A stretch of DNA of 64,000 nucleotides from Pseudomonas sp. W4I3 (GTDB lineage: Bacteria > Pseudomonadota > Gammaproteobacteria > Pseudomonadales > Pseudomonadaceae). Where the stretch lies: the NCBI RefSeq assembly GCF_030816195.1, contig NZ_JAUSXS010000001.1, positions 2,193,501-2,257,500 of the forward strand. The letters are read 5' to 3'. A program made the translations under genes and the position numbers. Within the stretch, counting starts at the first letter, position 1. Each line of letters opens with the position of its first letter. The notes under the pieces are model-generated. The model was given only the letters and a program-made list of their open reading frames with translations. It made no database searches and was not told where the DNA came from. Positions 38,070-49,863 of this stretch are shown here, piece after piece.

Positions 38070-38507
38070 ATGACGGTCTGGATAGTGGTGTCAATCCTTG
38101 TGGTGGTTCTGAGCCCTCTGGCATGGTTGCGCCCATCGCGCCATCAGAGCGGGCGCATGGCCTTGCGCATGGAGGCACGACGCATCGGGCTGGCCATGCA
38201 GCTGGCGCCCCAGGAGTGGCCGCACTGGCTCAAGCAAGAGCCGCCGAGCCCCTGCGCGCAGTATTGCCGGCCACGACGCGGCAGTACGCCGGCCATCTGG
38301 AGTTACTGGCAGTTGGAACCCGGGGTGTGGGTCAACCAATGGCGTGAGGTTTGCGTGGACGAGAAGTTGTTGCCGTATTTTTCTACGCTGCCGGCCAACG
38401 TCTACAAGGTCGAGGCCGACAGGCAAATGATCGCCCTGTATTGGGGCGAGAAGGGCGAGGCAAGCGTGTTGAAGGATATTGATGCGCTGCTCAAAGCATT
38501 GGCCTGA
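38070..38507 (+). CDS. Membrane-anchored protein of unknown function
   Basis: A 145-residue protein beginning MTVWIVVSILVVVLSPLAWL at ATG 38070, preceded by GGGAG. The N-terminal membrane anchor is followed by a basic region (RPSRHQSGRMALRMEARRIG) and a soluble domain with SYWQLEPGVWVNQWREVCVDEK and YKVEADRQMIALYWGEKGE. No catalytic motif seen; conserved-hypothetical in appearance. Divergent from usp, whose start is 106 bases away. Confidence 0.75.
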   Translation: MTVWIVVSILVVVLSPLAWLRPSRHQSGRMALRMEARRIGLAMQLAPQEWPHWLKQEPPSPCAQYCRPRRGSTPAIWSYWQLEPGVWVNQWREVCVDEKLLPYFSTLPANVYKVEADRQMIALYWGEKGEASVLKDIDALLKALA

Positions 38508-38521
38508 CGCCGCCGCTTCCC

Positions 38522-38622
38522 TGTAGGAGCGAGCTTGCTCGCGAAGATCGTCAACGATGACGCAGGCATTTCAGGGTATCCGGGTCGCCCTCACGTTTTT
38601 CGCGAGCAAGCTCGCTCCTACA
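38522..38622. repeat. REPIN (GAGCTTGCTC family)
   Basis: Head-to-head pair of tgtaggagcgagcttgctcg and its reverse complement, both arms intact, between the hypothetical gene at 38070 and the putative sRNA. Confidence 0.92.
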
Positions 38623-38635
38623 AAAAGCCAGGCAA

Positions 38636-38708
38636 TAAAAAGCCCGACATATCATCGGGCTGGAGTTGGCCAGGCAGGCCGGTAAATTCATTCGAAAGCA
38701 TTTGGGTT
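38636..38708 (-). ncRNA. Putative small RNA upstream of fadB (RpoS-type promoter)
   Basis: On the minus strand the sequence GCTAGGCT (CTAGGCT at 38721-38715) resembles the RpoS -10 element KCTAxxCT. A start about seven bases on would give a transcript of about 73 bases that begins near GCAACCCAAATGC and ends with the terminator hairpin AGCCCGA/TCGGGCT (38641-38661) plus a T run. No open reading frame of note fits. Size, promoter type and terminator recall the RpoS-dependent, Gac-controlled sRNA RgsA (P16) of Pseudomonas, but identity cannot be confirmed here. Start coordinate is estimated. Confidence 0.5.
38641..38661 (-). terminator. Minus-strand terminator of the putative sRNA
   Basis: AGCCCGA (38641-38647) and TCGGGCT (38655-38661) form a stem with a seven-base loop. 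The T run is only on the minus strand (A run before 38641). No minus-strand protein gene ends here. Confidence 0.75.
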
Positions 38709-38906
38709 GCAGCTAGCCTAGCCGCATATCCCATTGCGTACAGCCTTTTCCGACAACTTTCCTATTATTGATCCTGTGAATATTTGAATATTGACGGGTG
38801 GCGGGCTTAGGGTTGGGGTTCTGAAATGACTGGAAAGTCGCGTTTTTCCTAGCCTTTGGAGCGATTGACAATTGCCCGGAATTGGATGAAGGTGGCGTAC
38901 CCAAAT

Positions 38907-38933
38907 CAAACGGGCGTATGAATTGAGCGTTTG
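38907..38933. promoter_or_regulatory. Putative double PsrA operator upstream of fadBA
   Basis: Two 14-base half-degenerate palindromes share one base: CAAACGGGCGTATG (38907-38920) and GAATTGAGCGTTTG (38920-38933). Each follows the PsrA pattern CAAAC-N4-GTTTG with one or two changes, and the 27-base arrangement equals that found in front of psrA. It lies 150 bases before the fadB start. PsrA is known to repress fadBA in P. aeruginosa until a long-chain fatty acid binds it. Confidence 0.65.
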
Positions 38934-39082
38934 TCCTACAGGCGACTCTGACATAACCCCGACTATCGCACTGGCGGGTGTGCCTGGCGTATTGGCGTGA
39001 GCATTGACGCAGCTGTCAATGTCAAACCAGAGGCCAGCGTCCGGTGTGTACTGTTCAGCTTCCATATCGTGGAGATCAGTTG

Positions 39083-42435
<3,353 letters not shown>

Positions 42436-42452
42436 GCGTTAGGTTGACGGAA

Positions 42453-42477
42453 GCCGGGGCCCAGTGCCCCGGTTTTT
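42453..42477 (+). terminator. Terminator of fadBA
   Basis: GCCGGGGC and GCCCCGGT pair around CCAGT, followed by TTTTTG on the plus strand, 18 bases after the fadA stop. Confidence 0.88.
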
Positions 42478-42530
42478 GTTTTTTGGAATTTTTAATTTTT
42501 TTTCGACAAATTTTGTAGGGAGGTCAGAGC

Positions 42531-42767
42531 ATGAAAGTCGAACCCGGGCTCTACCAACATTATAAGGGCCCGCAGTACCGCGTTTTCAGCGTGGCGCGGC
42601 ACTCTGAAACCGAAGAAGAAGTGGTGTTCTACCAAGCACTGTATGGTGAATACGGCTTTTGGGTGCGCCCCTTGAGCATGTTCCTGGAGTCCGTCGAAGT
42701 TGACGGCGAGCAGGTCCCGCGCTTTGCTTTGGTCCAGGCCGAACCCAGTCTTTTTAAAGGGCAATAA
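42531..42767 (+). CDS. DUF1653 domain-containing protein
   Basis: A 78-residue protein starting at 42531 after GGGAGG. The DUF1653 pattern is complete: EPGLYQHYKGPQYRVFSVARHSETEEEVVFYQALYG, then EYGFWVRPLSMFLESVEVDG. It is a small beta-rich, ASCH/SH3-like fold of unknown function, conserved near topA in pseudomonads. It lies between the fadA terminator and topA. Confidence 0.9.
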   Translation: MKVEPGLYQHYKGPQYRVFSVARHSETEEEVVFYQALYGEYGFWVRPLSMFLESVEVDGEQVPRFALVQAEPSLFKGQ

Positions 42768-42881
42768 CGGCAGGTCGCGCAGAATGCTGCGCTTGACCTC
42801 ACCCGGTTGCCACTATATATAGCGTTGCCGCGTCAGGCGCCAACTGCCTTTCACTTCTCGAATTCAGGAATTTTCCGATCC

Positions 42882-45503
42882 ATGGGCAAATCGCTGGTCA
42901 TTGTGGAATCCCCGGCTAAGGCCAAGACCATCAACAAGTACTTGGGCAACGAGTACGTGGTGAAGTCGAGTATCGGCCATATCCGAGACCTGCCCACCAG
43001 CGGTTCGGCTAGCGCCAGCAAGGAGCCTGCCGCCAAGCGCGGCAAGGCCGCCGCGGGCGAAGGTCCGGTGCTCACGCCCAAAGAGAAAGCGCGCAAGCAG
43101 CTGGTCTCGCGCATGGGTGTGGACCCGGATCATGGCTGGAAGGCCAAGTACGAAATCCTTCCGGGCAAGGAAAAGGTCATCGAAGAGCTGCGCCGGCTCG
43201 CCAAGGATGCTGACACCATCTATCTCGCAACCGACTTGGACCGCGAAGGGGAAGCCATTGCCTGGCACCTGCGGGAAGCTATCGGCGGTGACGACAGCCG
43301 CTACAAGCGTGTGGTGTTCAACGAAATCACCAAGAAAGCCATCCAGGAAGCCTTCTCCAAGCCGGGCGAGCTGGACATCGATCGCGTCAACGCCCAGCAG
43401 GCACGGCGTTTCCTCGATCGCGTGGTGGGTTATATGGTTTCGCCATTGCTGTGGGCCAAGATTGCCCGCGGCCTGTCTGCCGGCCGTGTGCAATCGGTAG
43501 CGGTCAAGCTGGTGGTGGAGCGTGAGCGCGAGATTCGTGCGTTCATCCCTGAAGAGTATTGGGAAGTCCACGCCGACCTCGGCACCGCCAAGGGCGCCAA
43601 TGTGCGCTTTGAAGTGGCCCGCGAAAAAGGCGAAGCCTTCAAGCCGCTGAACGAAGCCCAGGCCATGGCCGCGCTGGAGAAGCTCAAGGCCTCCAGCTAC
43701 AGCATCGTCAAGCGTGAAGACAAACCGACCAGCAGCAAGCCGTCGGCGCCGTTCATCACCTCCACCCTGCAGCAGGCGGCGAGCAACCGCCTGGGCTTCG
43801 GTGTGAAGAAAACCATGATGATGGCCCAGCGTCTGTACGAAGCCGGCTACATCACTTATATGCGTACCGACTCCACCAACCTGTCGCAAGACGCGGTAGC
43901 GATGGCGCGCACCTATATTGAAAGCGAATTCGGCAAGAAGTACCTGCCGGAGAAGCCCAACGTCTACAGCAGTAAGGAAGGCGCCCAAGAGGCTCACGAA
44001 GCGATTCGTCCTTCAGACGCCAACACCACGCCCGCCAAACTGAGCGGCATGGAACGCGACGCTGAGCGCCTCTACGAGCTGATCTGGCGCCAATTCCTGG
44101 CTTGCCAGATGCTGCCGGCGCAATACCTGTCCACCACCGTGAGCGTTGCTGCGTCCGACTTCGAGCTGCGTGCCAAGGGCCGTATCCTCAAGTTCGACGG
44201 CTACACCCGCGTTATGCCGCAGATCGCCAAGCCGGGCGATGATGATGTGCTGCCTGACATGGCCCAGGGCGACACGTTGAAGCTGATCAAGCTTGACCCG
44301 TCCCAGCACTTCACCAAGCCACCGGCGCGTTATTCGGAAGCCAGCCTGGTCAAGGAGATGGAAAAGCGCGGTATCGGTCGTCCTTCGACCTACGCGGCGA
44401 TCATCTCCACCATCCAGGACCGTGGCTACGTGGCGCTGCACAACCGTCGTTTCTACTCGGAAAAGATGGGCGATATCGTCACTGAGCGGCTGTCCGAGAG
44501 TTTCTCCAACCTCATGGACTACGGCTTCACCGCCGGCATGGAAGAGAACCTCGATGACGTGGCCCAGGGCGAGCGCGACTGGAAAAGCGTGCTGGACGAG
44601 TTCTACGGTGACTTCAAGAAAAAACTCGAAGTGGCCGAAAGCCCTGAGAGCGGCATGCGTGCCAACCAGCCGGTGATGACGGATATTCCGTGTACCACGT
44701 GTGGCCGGCCGATGCAGATTCGTACGGCGTCCACCGGCGTGTTCCTGGGTTGCTCCGGCTACAGTCTGCCGCCTAAAGAGCGCTGCAAGGCCACCGTCAA
44801 CCTGGTGCCGGGTGATGAAATCGCCGCCGATGACGAGGGTGAATCCGAGTCTCTGGTACTGCGCGGCAAGCACCGCTGCCCGATCTGCAGCACGGCGATG
44901 GACGCCTACCTGCTGGACGAGAAGCACAAGCTGCACATCTGCGGTAATAACCCCGATTGCAATGGTTACGAGATTGAAGAGGGCACCTATCGCATCAAGG
45001 GCTACGAAGGTCCGAGCCTGGAATGCGACAAGTGCGGCAGTGAGATGCAGCTCAAGACCGGCCGTTTCGGCAAGTTCTTCGGTTGCACCAACCCAACCTG
45101 CAAGAACACCCGCAAACTGCTGAAAAGCGGTGACGCGGCGCCGCCGAAGATGGACCCGGTGAAGATGCCCGAGCTCAAGTGCGAGAAGGTCAACGACACC
45201 TACATCCTGCGCGACGGTGCTTCGGGCCTGTTCCTGGCCGCCAGCCAGTTCCCGAAAAACCGCGAGACCCGTGCACCGCTGGTGATGGAGATCGTGCCGC
45301 ACAAGGACGAGATCGATCCGAAGTACCACTTCCTGTGTGAAGCGCCGAAGAAGGACCCGGATGGTCGCCCAGCCGTGATCCGCTATAGCCGCAAGACCAA
45401 GGAGCAGTACGTGCAGACCGAAGTCGACGGCAAGCCTACCGGCTGGAAAGCGTTTTACGACGGTGGCAAGTGGAAGGTCGAGGACAAGCGCCAGGGCGCT
45501 TGA
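42882..45503 (+). CDS. topA: DNA topoisomerase I
   Basis: An 873-residue type IA topoisomerase, with start at 42882 ([22 protein letters not shown]). The Toprim domain has the acidic [17 protein letters not shown]. The active-site Tyr is Y326 in [15 protein letters not shown]. The C-terminus carries three four-Cys zinc ribbons (CTTCGRPM...C, CPICSTAM...C, CDKCGSEM...C), followed by a further basic tail. The enzyme relaxes negative supercoils. The gene has its own terminator at 45524. Confidence 0.97.
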   Translation: MGKSLVIVESPAKAKTINKYLGNEYVVKSSIGHIRDLPTSGSASASKEPAAKRGKAAAGEGPVLTPKEKARKQLVSRMGVDPDHGWKAKYEILPGKEKVIEELRRLAKDADTIYLATDLDREGEAIAWHLREAIGGDDSRYKRVVFNEITKKAIQEAFSKPGELDIDRVNAQQARRFLDRVVGYMVSPLLWAKIARGLSAGRVQSVAVKLVVEREREIRAFIPEEYWEVHADLGTAKGANVRFEVAREKGEAFKPLNEAQAMAALEKLKASSYSIVKREDKPTSSKPSAPFITSTLQQAASNRLGFGVKKTMMMAQRLYEAGYITYMRTDSTNLSQDAVAMARTYIESEFGKKYLPEKPNVYSSKEGAQEAHEAIRPSDANTTPAKLSGMERDAERLYELIWRQFLACQMLPAQYLSTTVSVAASDFELRAKGRILKFDGYTRVMPQIAKPGDDDVLPDMAQGDTLKLIKLDPSQHFTKPPARYSEASLVKEMEKRGIGRPSTYAAIISTIQDRGYVALHNRRFYSEKMGDIVTERLSESFSNLMDYGFTAGMEENLDDVAQGERDWKSVLDEFYGDFKKKLEVAESPESGMRANQPVMTDIPCTTCGRPMQIRTASTGVFLGCSGYSLPPKERCKATVNLVPGDEIAADDEGESESLVLRGKHRCPICSTAMDAYLLDEKHKLHICGNNPDCNGYEIEEGTYRIKGYEGPSLECDKCGSEMQLKTGRFGKFFGCTNPTCKNTRKLLKSGDAAPPKMDPVKMPELKCEKVNDTYILRDGASGLFLAASQFPKNRETRAPLVMEIVPHKDEIDPKYHFLCEAPKKDPDGRPAVIRYSRKTKEQYVQTEVDGKPTGWKAFYDGGKWKVEDKRQGA

Positions 45504-45523
45504 TCCGCTAGTCTGATAACTTC

Positions 45524-45549
45524 AAAAGCCGTCTGCATAGGCGGCTTTT
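45524..45549 (+). terminator. Terminator of topA
   Basis: AAAAGCCG and CGGCTTTT form the stem around TCTGCATAGG, 20 bases after the topA stop; a short T run follows. Confidence 0.8.
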
Positions 45550-45555
45550 GCTTAC

Positions 45556-45655
45556 TGTAGGAGCGAGCTTGCTCGCGAAAGTCGTTAACGAAAACGCGGA
45601 AGGTCTGACATCCCGCGGTGTCTTAAGGTTTCTCGCGAGCAAGCTCGCTCCTACA
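45556..45655. repeat. REPIN (GAGCTTGCTC family)
   Basis: Head-to-head pair of tgtaggagcgagcttgctcg with intact arms, between topA and the next plus-strand gene. Confidence 0.92.
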
Positions 45656-45695
45656 CAGCCAGCATCACGCTTAATTCGTTGTGGAGATTGCCGTC

Positions 45696-46217
45696 GTGGC
45701 CCACGAGCTCTATACCCGTACCAACCAGAAAATCTACTTCGCGGGTTTGTCCCTGGAAGCCCTTGGTCGTGCCGAGGCGGGCAAGGAGATGAATGCCATC
45801 GCGCTGGTCCAGGCGGGGCGCGAAGCTGCTCTGTTCCACCTGTACGGCGCGTTGCTGGGGCTATGCCATGAAATCGCCGGGTTCTACCGCTTGCCCCAGG
45901 CCGGTTCGCCCCGCGCCGAAATGATCATGACCCGGGAAGTGCTGGAAACCATGGCCATCCCGGAACTGGCCGAACTGGTGGAAATGGCCCAGAGCCCGGA
46001 CAGTTGGGTAGCCCGCCTGCTCAAGGCGCATGCCGACATGTTCCAGCCGCCGCGCGTTCCTCATGTACCCAAAGGTGATGTGACGCAGCCGCTGATCGTG
46101 GCAGTTGCGTTGGAAACGGATGAGCCCAAGCCTTTGAGCCGGGAAGAGCTGGAAAGCTGGCGCCAGGAGCTGAAAAAGCTGGCATTGCGCTTTCGTGAAG
46201 GCTTGAACGAGTGCTGA
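45696..46217 (+). CDS. DUF6586 family protein (PA3010-like)
   Basis: A 173-residue protein; the GTG at 45696 starts MAHELYTRTNQKIYFAGLSLE, with GGAG upstream. The sequence is mostly helical: AEAGKEMNAIALVQAGREAALFHLYGALLGLCHEIAGFY, and a C-terminal LSREELESWRQELKKLALRFREGL. It follows topA as PA3010 does in P. aeruginosa. No enzymatic motif is visible; function unknown. Confidence 0.83.
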   Translation: MAHELYTRTNQKIYFAGLSLEALGRAEAGKEMNAIALVQAGREAALFHLYGALLGLCHEIAGFYRLPQAGSPRAEMIMTREVLETMAIPELAELVEMAQSPDSWVARLLKAHADMFQPPRVPHVPKGDVTQPLIVAVALETDEPKPLSREELESWRQELKKLALRFREGLNEC

Positions 46218-46280
46218 GCGGGCAAGCCTGCACGCCACAACACTGATATAATCCCGCGCTTTCGTGGAGAACAGACTTTT

Positions 46281-46514
46281 ATGCCAACGTCCTTTCTGGA
46301 AATTGTTGAACTGCCTGACGGCCGAATCGAGCTGCGCCGGGCTGAGGACGAAGGTTCTCTGGTTATCCTGGACTTTTCCGAAGACGCAAAAGCGTTCCTG
46401 CAAGGCCAGCATGTGGAAGTGGCCAAAGCCATGTTGAGCGTTGGCGTGCAAATGGCAGGTCGCCTAGCTGAAGGCGAGCCTGAGAAGGAAGATGGGCCAC
46501 GGATTCTTCACTGA
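46281..46514 (+). CDS. Conserved small protein (PA3009-like)
   Basis: A 77-residue acidic protein starting after GGAGAA: MPTSFLEIVELPDGRIELRRAEDEGSLVILDFSEDAKAFLQGQHVEVAKAML. It has no signal or membrane segment. It is the gene found between PA3010 and sulA in other pseudomonads. Function unknown. Confidence 0.8.
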   Translation: MPTSFLEIVELPDGRIELRRAEDEGSLVILDFSEDAKAFLQGQHVEVAKAMLSVGVQMAGRLAEGEPEKEDGPRILH

Positions 46515-46537
46515 GCCCTGTGTAACCCGCCTACCTT

Positions 46538-47011
46538 TTATCCCAGTCGAATATTCAAGCTTTGCGCATCGCCTGTGTGGGCGGCGCTGATCAACTGCTG
46601 CTTGGCCGTTGCATTCAACGGGTTCAGCCAGCTCACTACCGTATGGCTACGACCCAGGCGCAAGGCTTCGCAGGTCAATTGCTGGGCACTTTGCGCGCCC
46701 CGTGGCTGCAGCAACAGAATACGCTCACGGTTGAGGCCGGCATCCCGCAACCACGCCTGTGTCAGGCTGGCGGGCGGGGCGATCAGGGTCAACCAGCGCG
46801 CATCCTGCTCCTCGCTGAGTTCGCGCAGAATCGGCGCCAATAAGCTCAGGCAGCTCCCGGCAGCCCCACGCAACGACAATTCACTGAATACCTCGGGCTC
46901 GCAGCTCCAGGGAGCTTCGACCGTTTCCTTGAGGATGGGCGCAAGGGGTTGAGCCATAAAGGCCTCGAACAGCGACAGTTGTGTGTGTTGTGGGGTGTGC
47001 ACGAGCTGCAT
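46538..47011 (-). CDS. sulA: SOS cell division inhibitor SulA
   Basis: A 157-residue protein starting at 47011 after AAAGGAGA: MQLVHTPQHTQLSLFEAFMAQPL. The RecA-like fold shared with SulA is seen in RWLTLIAPPASLTQAWLRDAGLNRERILLLQP and LRLGRSHTVVSWLNPL. SulA binds FtsZ and halts division during the SOS response. It lies 10 bases behind lexA and so is under the same LexA control. Confidence 0.92.
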   Translation of the reverse strand: MQLVHTPQHTQLSLFEAFMAQPLAPILKETVEAPWSCEPEVFSELSLRGAAGSCLSLLAPILRELSEEQDARWLTLIAPPASLTQAWLRDAGLNRERILLLQPRGAQSAQQLTCEALRLGRSHTVVSWLNPLNATAKQQLISAAHTGDAQSLNIRLG

Positions 47012-47021
47012 GATGTCTCCT

Positions 47022-47630
47022 TTAGCGGCGAATAACGCCGACACTCAAGCCTTCGATCACCAGGTCCTGGTCTTTCAGGTTCACTTCAATCGGCGCGAAC
47101 TCCGGGTTTTCCGCCATGAGCCAGACCTTGCTGCCTTCACGCTTGAAACGCTTGACGGTGACTTCATCACCGATCCGCGCCACCACGATCTGGCCATTAC
47201 GGGCTTCGCGGGTGGTGTGTACGGCCAGAAGGTCACCGTCGAAGATGCCCACGTCCTTCATGCTCATGCCATGCACCCGCAACAGGTAATCGGCACGCGG
47301 ATGAAAGAAGGTCGGGTTAATGTTGCAGGACTCTTCGACGTGCTGTTGCGCCAGGATCGGCGCACCGGCGGCCACTCGACCGATGATCGGCAGTGTCGAT
47401 TCGTCGGCCTTGGCTTCGAAGCCAGGGATACGAATGCCGCGTGAAGCACCGGGGGTCATCTCGATCGCGCCTTTGCGAGCGAGGGCCTTGAGGTGCTCTT
47501 CGGCAGCGTTGGGAGACTTGAAACCCAGTTCCTGCGCAATTTCGGCGCGTGTCGGTGGGTAACCATTGTCATCAAGACAGCGCTTGATAAACCCCAGAAT
47601 CTCAGCTTGGCGTGGCGTCAGTTTTAGCAT
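47022..47630 (-). CDS. lexA: LexA repressor
   Basis: A 202-residue SOS repressor. Residues 1-65 form the winged helix ([32 protein letters not shown], then [19 protein letters not shown]). The cleavage bond is A88-G89 in VAAGAPILA; the peptidase has Ser123 in GMSMKDVGI and Lys160 in [11 protein letters not shown]. RecA-stimulated self-cleavage lifts repression of SOS genes. Two LexA boxes lie just upstream, so the gene represses itself and sulA. Confidence 0.97.
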   Translation of the reverse strand: MLKLTPRQAEILGFIKRCLDDNGYPPTRAEIAQELGFKSPNAAEEHLKALARKGAIEMTPGASRGIRIPGFEAKADESTLPIIGRVAAGAPILAQQHVEESCNINPTFFHPRADYLLRVHGMSMKDVGIFDGDLLAVHTTREARNGQIVVARIGDEVTVKRFKREGSKVWLMAENPEFAPIEVNLKDQDLVIEGLSVGVIRR

Positions 47631-47640
47631 GTTGATCGCT

Positions 47641-47656
47641 CTGGCTTTTTATACAG
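47641..47656 (-). promoter_or_regulatory. LexA box, proximal to lexA
   Basis: On the minus strand it reads CTGTATAAAAAGCCAG, matching CTGT-N8-ACAG with one change in the right half (CCAG). It begins 11 bases before the lexA start. Confidence 0.8.
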
Positions 47657-47659
47657 TGA

Positions 47660-47675
47660 CTGGGATTATATACAG
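47660..47675 (-). promoter_or_regulatory. LexA box, distal to lexA
   Basis: On the minus strand it reads CTGTATATAATCCCAG, again CTGT-N8-CCAG. With the proximal box it makes the usual two-site autoregulated lexA promoter; the TATAAT in the box is a likely -10. Confidence 0.8.
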
Positions 47676-47851
47676 TGAACGGCGCTTGGCAATCATCCTT
47701 TTGTGCGGCCCCGCTGGACGGTCATTCATCACCTGTACTACAAGGCACGGATAGCGCTGCCTACAGACCGCGCAGGATGTGATTAAATAGCGACGAAATA
47801 GATGACTGACCGGCCGGAAAACGGACCCGCAGGCTTGACAAGACATACCCT

Positions 47852-47878
47852 GAAACGTATGTTTCAAACAAGTGTTTG
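47852..47878. promoter_or_regulatory. Double PsrA autoregulatory operator
   Basis: Two 14-base palindromes share one base: GAAACGTATGTTTC (47852-47865) and CAAACAAGTGTTTG (47865-47878). Both match the PsrA consensus (C/G)AAAC-N4-GTTT(G/C) perfectly, and they end 15 bases before the psrA start. Confidence 0.88.
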
Positions 47879-47893
47879 TCAGGCGGAGTAGCC

Positions 47894-48601
47894 ATGGCCC
47901 AGTCGGAAACCGTTGAACGCATTCTCGATGCTGCCGAGCAATTGTTCGCGGAAAAAGGATTTGCTGAAACTTCATTGCGGCTGATCACCAGCAAGGCCGG
48001 GGTCAATCTCGCTGCTGTGAACTACCATTTCGGCTCAAAAAAAGCCCTGATCCAAGCGGTGTTCTCGCGCTTCCTGGGGCCGTTCTGTGCCAGCCTCGAT
48101 CGCGAGCTGGAGCGTCGCCAGGCCAAGGCCGACAACAAGCCAAGCCTGGAAGAGCTGCTGGAAATCCTGGTTGAGCAAGCCCTGGTGGTGCAGCCACGCA
48201 GCGGCAACGACTTGTCTATCTTCATGCGCCTTTTGGGCTTGGCGTTCAGCCAGAGCCAGGGCCACCTGCGCCGGTATCTGGAAGACATGTACGGCAAGGT
48301 GTTTCGCCGCTATATGCTGCTGGTCAATGAAGCCGCCCCGCGTATCCCGCCGATCGAACTGTTCTGGCGCGTGCACTTCATGCTCGGCGCTGCGGCCTTC
48401 AGCATGTCCGGGATCAAGGCGCTGCGTGCAATTGCCGAGACCGATTTCGGCGTCAATACGTCCATCGAGCAGGTGATGCGCCTGATGGTGCCGTTCCTCG
48501 CCGCGGGCATGCGCGCCGAAACCGGCGTGACCGACCAGGCCATGGCCGTCGCCCAATTGCGCCCGCGCAGCAAATCCACACCCACCCTCGCCAAGGTTTG
48601 A
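47894..48601 (+). CDS. psrA: TetR-type fatty-acid-responsive regulator PsrA
   Basis: A 235-residue TetR-family protein. The ATG at 47894 follows GGCGGAG. The DNA-binding helix-turn-helix is ETVERILDAAEQLFAEKGFAETSLRLITSKAGVNLAAVNYHFGSKKALIQAVF. The C-terminal ligand domain has the PsrA/TetR_C-33-like IPPIELFWRVHFMLGAAAFSMSGIKAL. In Pseudomonas PsrA represses fadBA and itself and activates rpoS; long-chain fatty acids release it. The autoregulatory double site is directly upstream. Divergent from lexA. Confidence 0.95.
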   Translation: MAQSETVERILDAAEQLFAEKGFAETSLRLITSKAGVNLAAVNYHFGSKKALIQAVFSRFLGPFCASLDRELERRQAKADNKPSLEELLEILVEQALVVQPRSGNDLSIFMRLLGLAFSQSQGHLRRYLEDMYGKVFRRYMLLVNEAAPRIPPIELFWRVHFMLGAAAFSMSGIKALRAIAETDFGVNTSIEQVMRLMVPFLAAGMRAETGVTDQAMAVAQLRPRSKSTPTLAKV

Positions 48602-48736
48602 CCGCAACGGGTGTGCGCGGCCGCTTGCATCCGCTAAGCTAGCCGCCATGTCGATTTCAGCTATTTATGGGCAACCCCTCGTGCTTACCGAATCGGGTAG
48701 GAATGGCGGGTTGCGCGCGTTATTTAAGGAAGGTTT

Positions 48737-49747
48737 ATGACTGCTGCCCTGCAAGGTTCTTTGATGGTCGACGTGGCGGGTACCTGGCTGACGGCCGAGG
48801 ATCGCCATCTGTTGCGTCAGCCGGAAGTGGGCGGCTTGATCATTTTTGCGCGCAACATCGAGCACCCGCGCCAGGTCCGCGAGTTGAGCGCTGCGATTCG
48901 TGCGGTGCGCCCGGACCTGCTGCTGGCGGTCGACCAGGAAGGCGGTCGCGTGCAGCGCCTGCGCCAGGGCTTTGTGCGCTTGCCGGCCATGCGCGCGCTG
49001 GCTGATAACCCCAATGCCGAATACCTGGCCGAACAATGTGGCTGGGTCATGGCCACCGAAGTCCTCGCCGTGGGCCTGGACCTCAGCTTCGCTCCGGTGC
49101 TGGACCTGGACTACCAGCGCAGCGCCGTGGTCGGCACCCGCTCGTTCGAAGGCGACCCCGAGCGCGCTGCCGTGCTCGCCGGTGCCTTTATCCGCGGCAT
49201 GAACAGCGCCGGCATGGCCGCCACCGGTAAGCATTTCCCTGGCCACGGTTGGGCCGAAGCCGATTCCCACGTCGCGATTCCCAACGACGAGCGCAGCCTG
49301 GAACAGATTCGCGCCAACGACCTCGTACCGTTCGCCCGCCTGAGCAAGCAATTGGCGGCGGTGATGCCGGCCCATGTCATCTATCCGCAAGTCGATGCCC
49401 AGCCTGCAGGCTTCTCACGCCGTTGGCTGCAGGACATCCTGCGCGGCGAATTGCAGTTCGACGGAGTGATTTTCAGTGACGACCTGTCCATGGCCGGTGC
49501 CCATGTGGTGGGCGATGCCGCCAGCCGTATCGAAGCCGCGCTGACGGCGGGCTGCGACATGGGGCTGGTGTGCAACGATCGTGCGGCTGCCGAACTGGCG
49601 CTGAGTGCGGCGCAGCGGATGAAGGTCAAACCCTCGGCGCGGATTGCGCGTATGCGCGGGCAGGCGATTGCCTCGACGGAATACAAACAGGATCCACGTT
49701 GGCTGACAGCGCTTGGAGCGTTGCGGGATGCTCAACTGATCGAATAA
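48737..49747 (+). CDS. nagZ: Beta-N-acetylhexosaminidase NagZ
   Basis: A 336-residue family 3 glycoside hydrolase, cytoplasmic, that removes N-acetylglucosamine from anhydromuropeptides during cell-wall recycling and influences ampC induction. RBS is AAGGAAGG. Key stretches: LLLAVDQEGGRVQRLRQGFVRLP, FAPVLDLDY, ATGKHFPGHGWAEADSHVAIP with the His of the catalytic dyad, and VIFSDDLSMAGAHVVGDAA carrying the Asp nucleophile. Confidence 0.96.
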   Translation: MTAALQGSLMVDVAGTWLTAEDRHLLRQPEVGGLIIFARNIEHPRQVRELSAAIRAVRPDLLLAVDQEGGRVQRLRQGFVRLPAMRALADNPNAEYLAEQCGWVMATEVLAVGLDLSFAPVLDLDYQRSAVVGTRSFEGDPERAAVLAGAFIRGMNSAGMAATGKHFPGHGWAEADSHVAIPNDERSLEQIRANDLVPFARLSKQLAAVMPAHVIYPQVDAQPAGFSRRWLQDILRGELQFDGVIFSDDLSMAGAHVVGDAASRIEAALTAGCDMGLVCNDRAAAELALSAAQRMKVKPSARIARMRGQAIASTEYKQDPRWLTALGALRDAQLIE

Positions 49748-49863
49748 GTATTGTTGAACGCTTGGTGTAGGAAACATCCGAATAAGGCTGTAGCTATCTC
49801 TTGCCGTAGTGTCAGAGTTGTCCTGCTTAAGTCCCATTGCTGGTGGCTGTAGAGTTCAGTTTT

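Noticed and set aside
38718..39065. 115-residue minus-strand frame before fadB
   Set aside because: No ribosome site, no recognisable pattern, and it crosses the PsrA-like operator and the putative sRNA promoter; regulatory DNA fits better.
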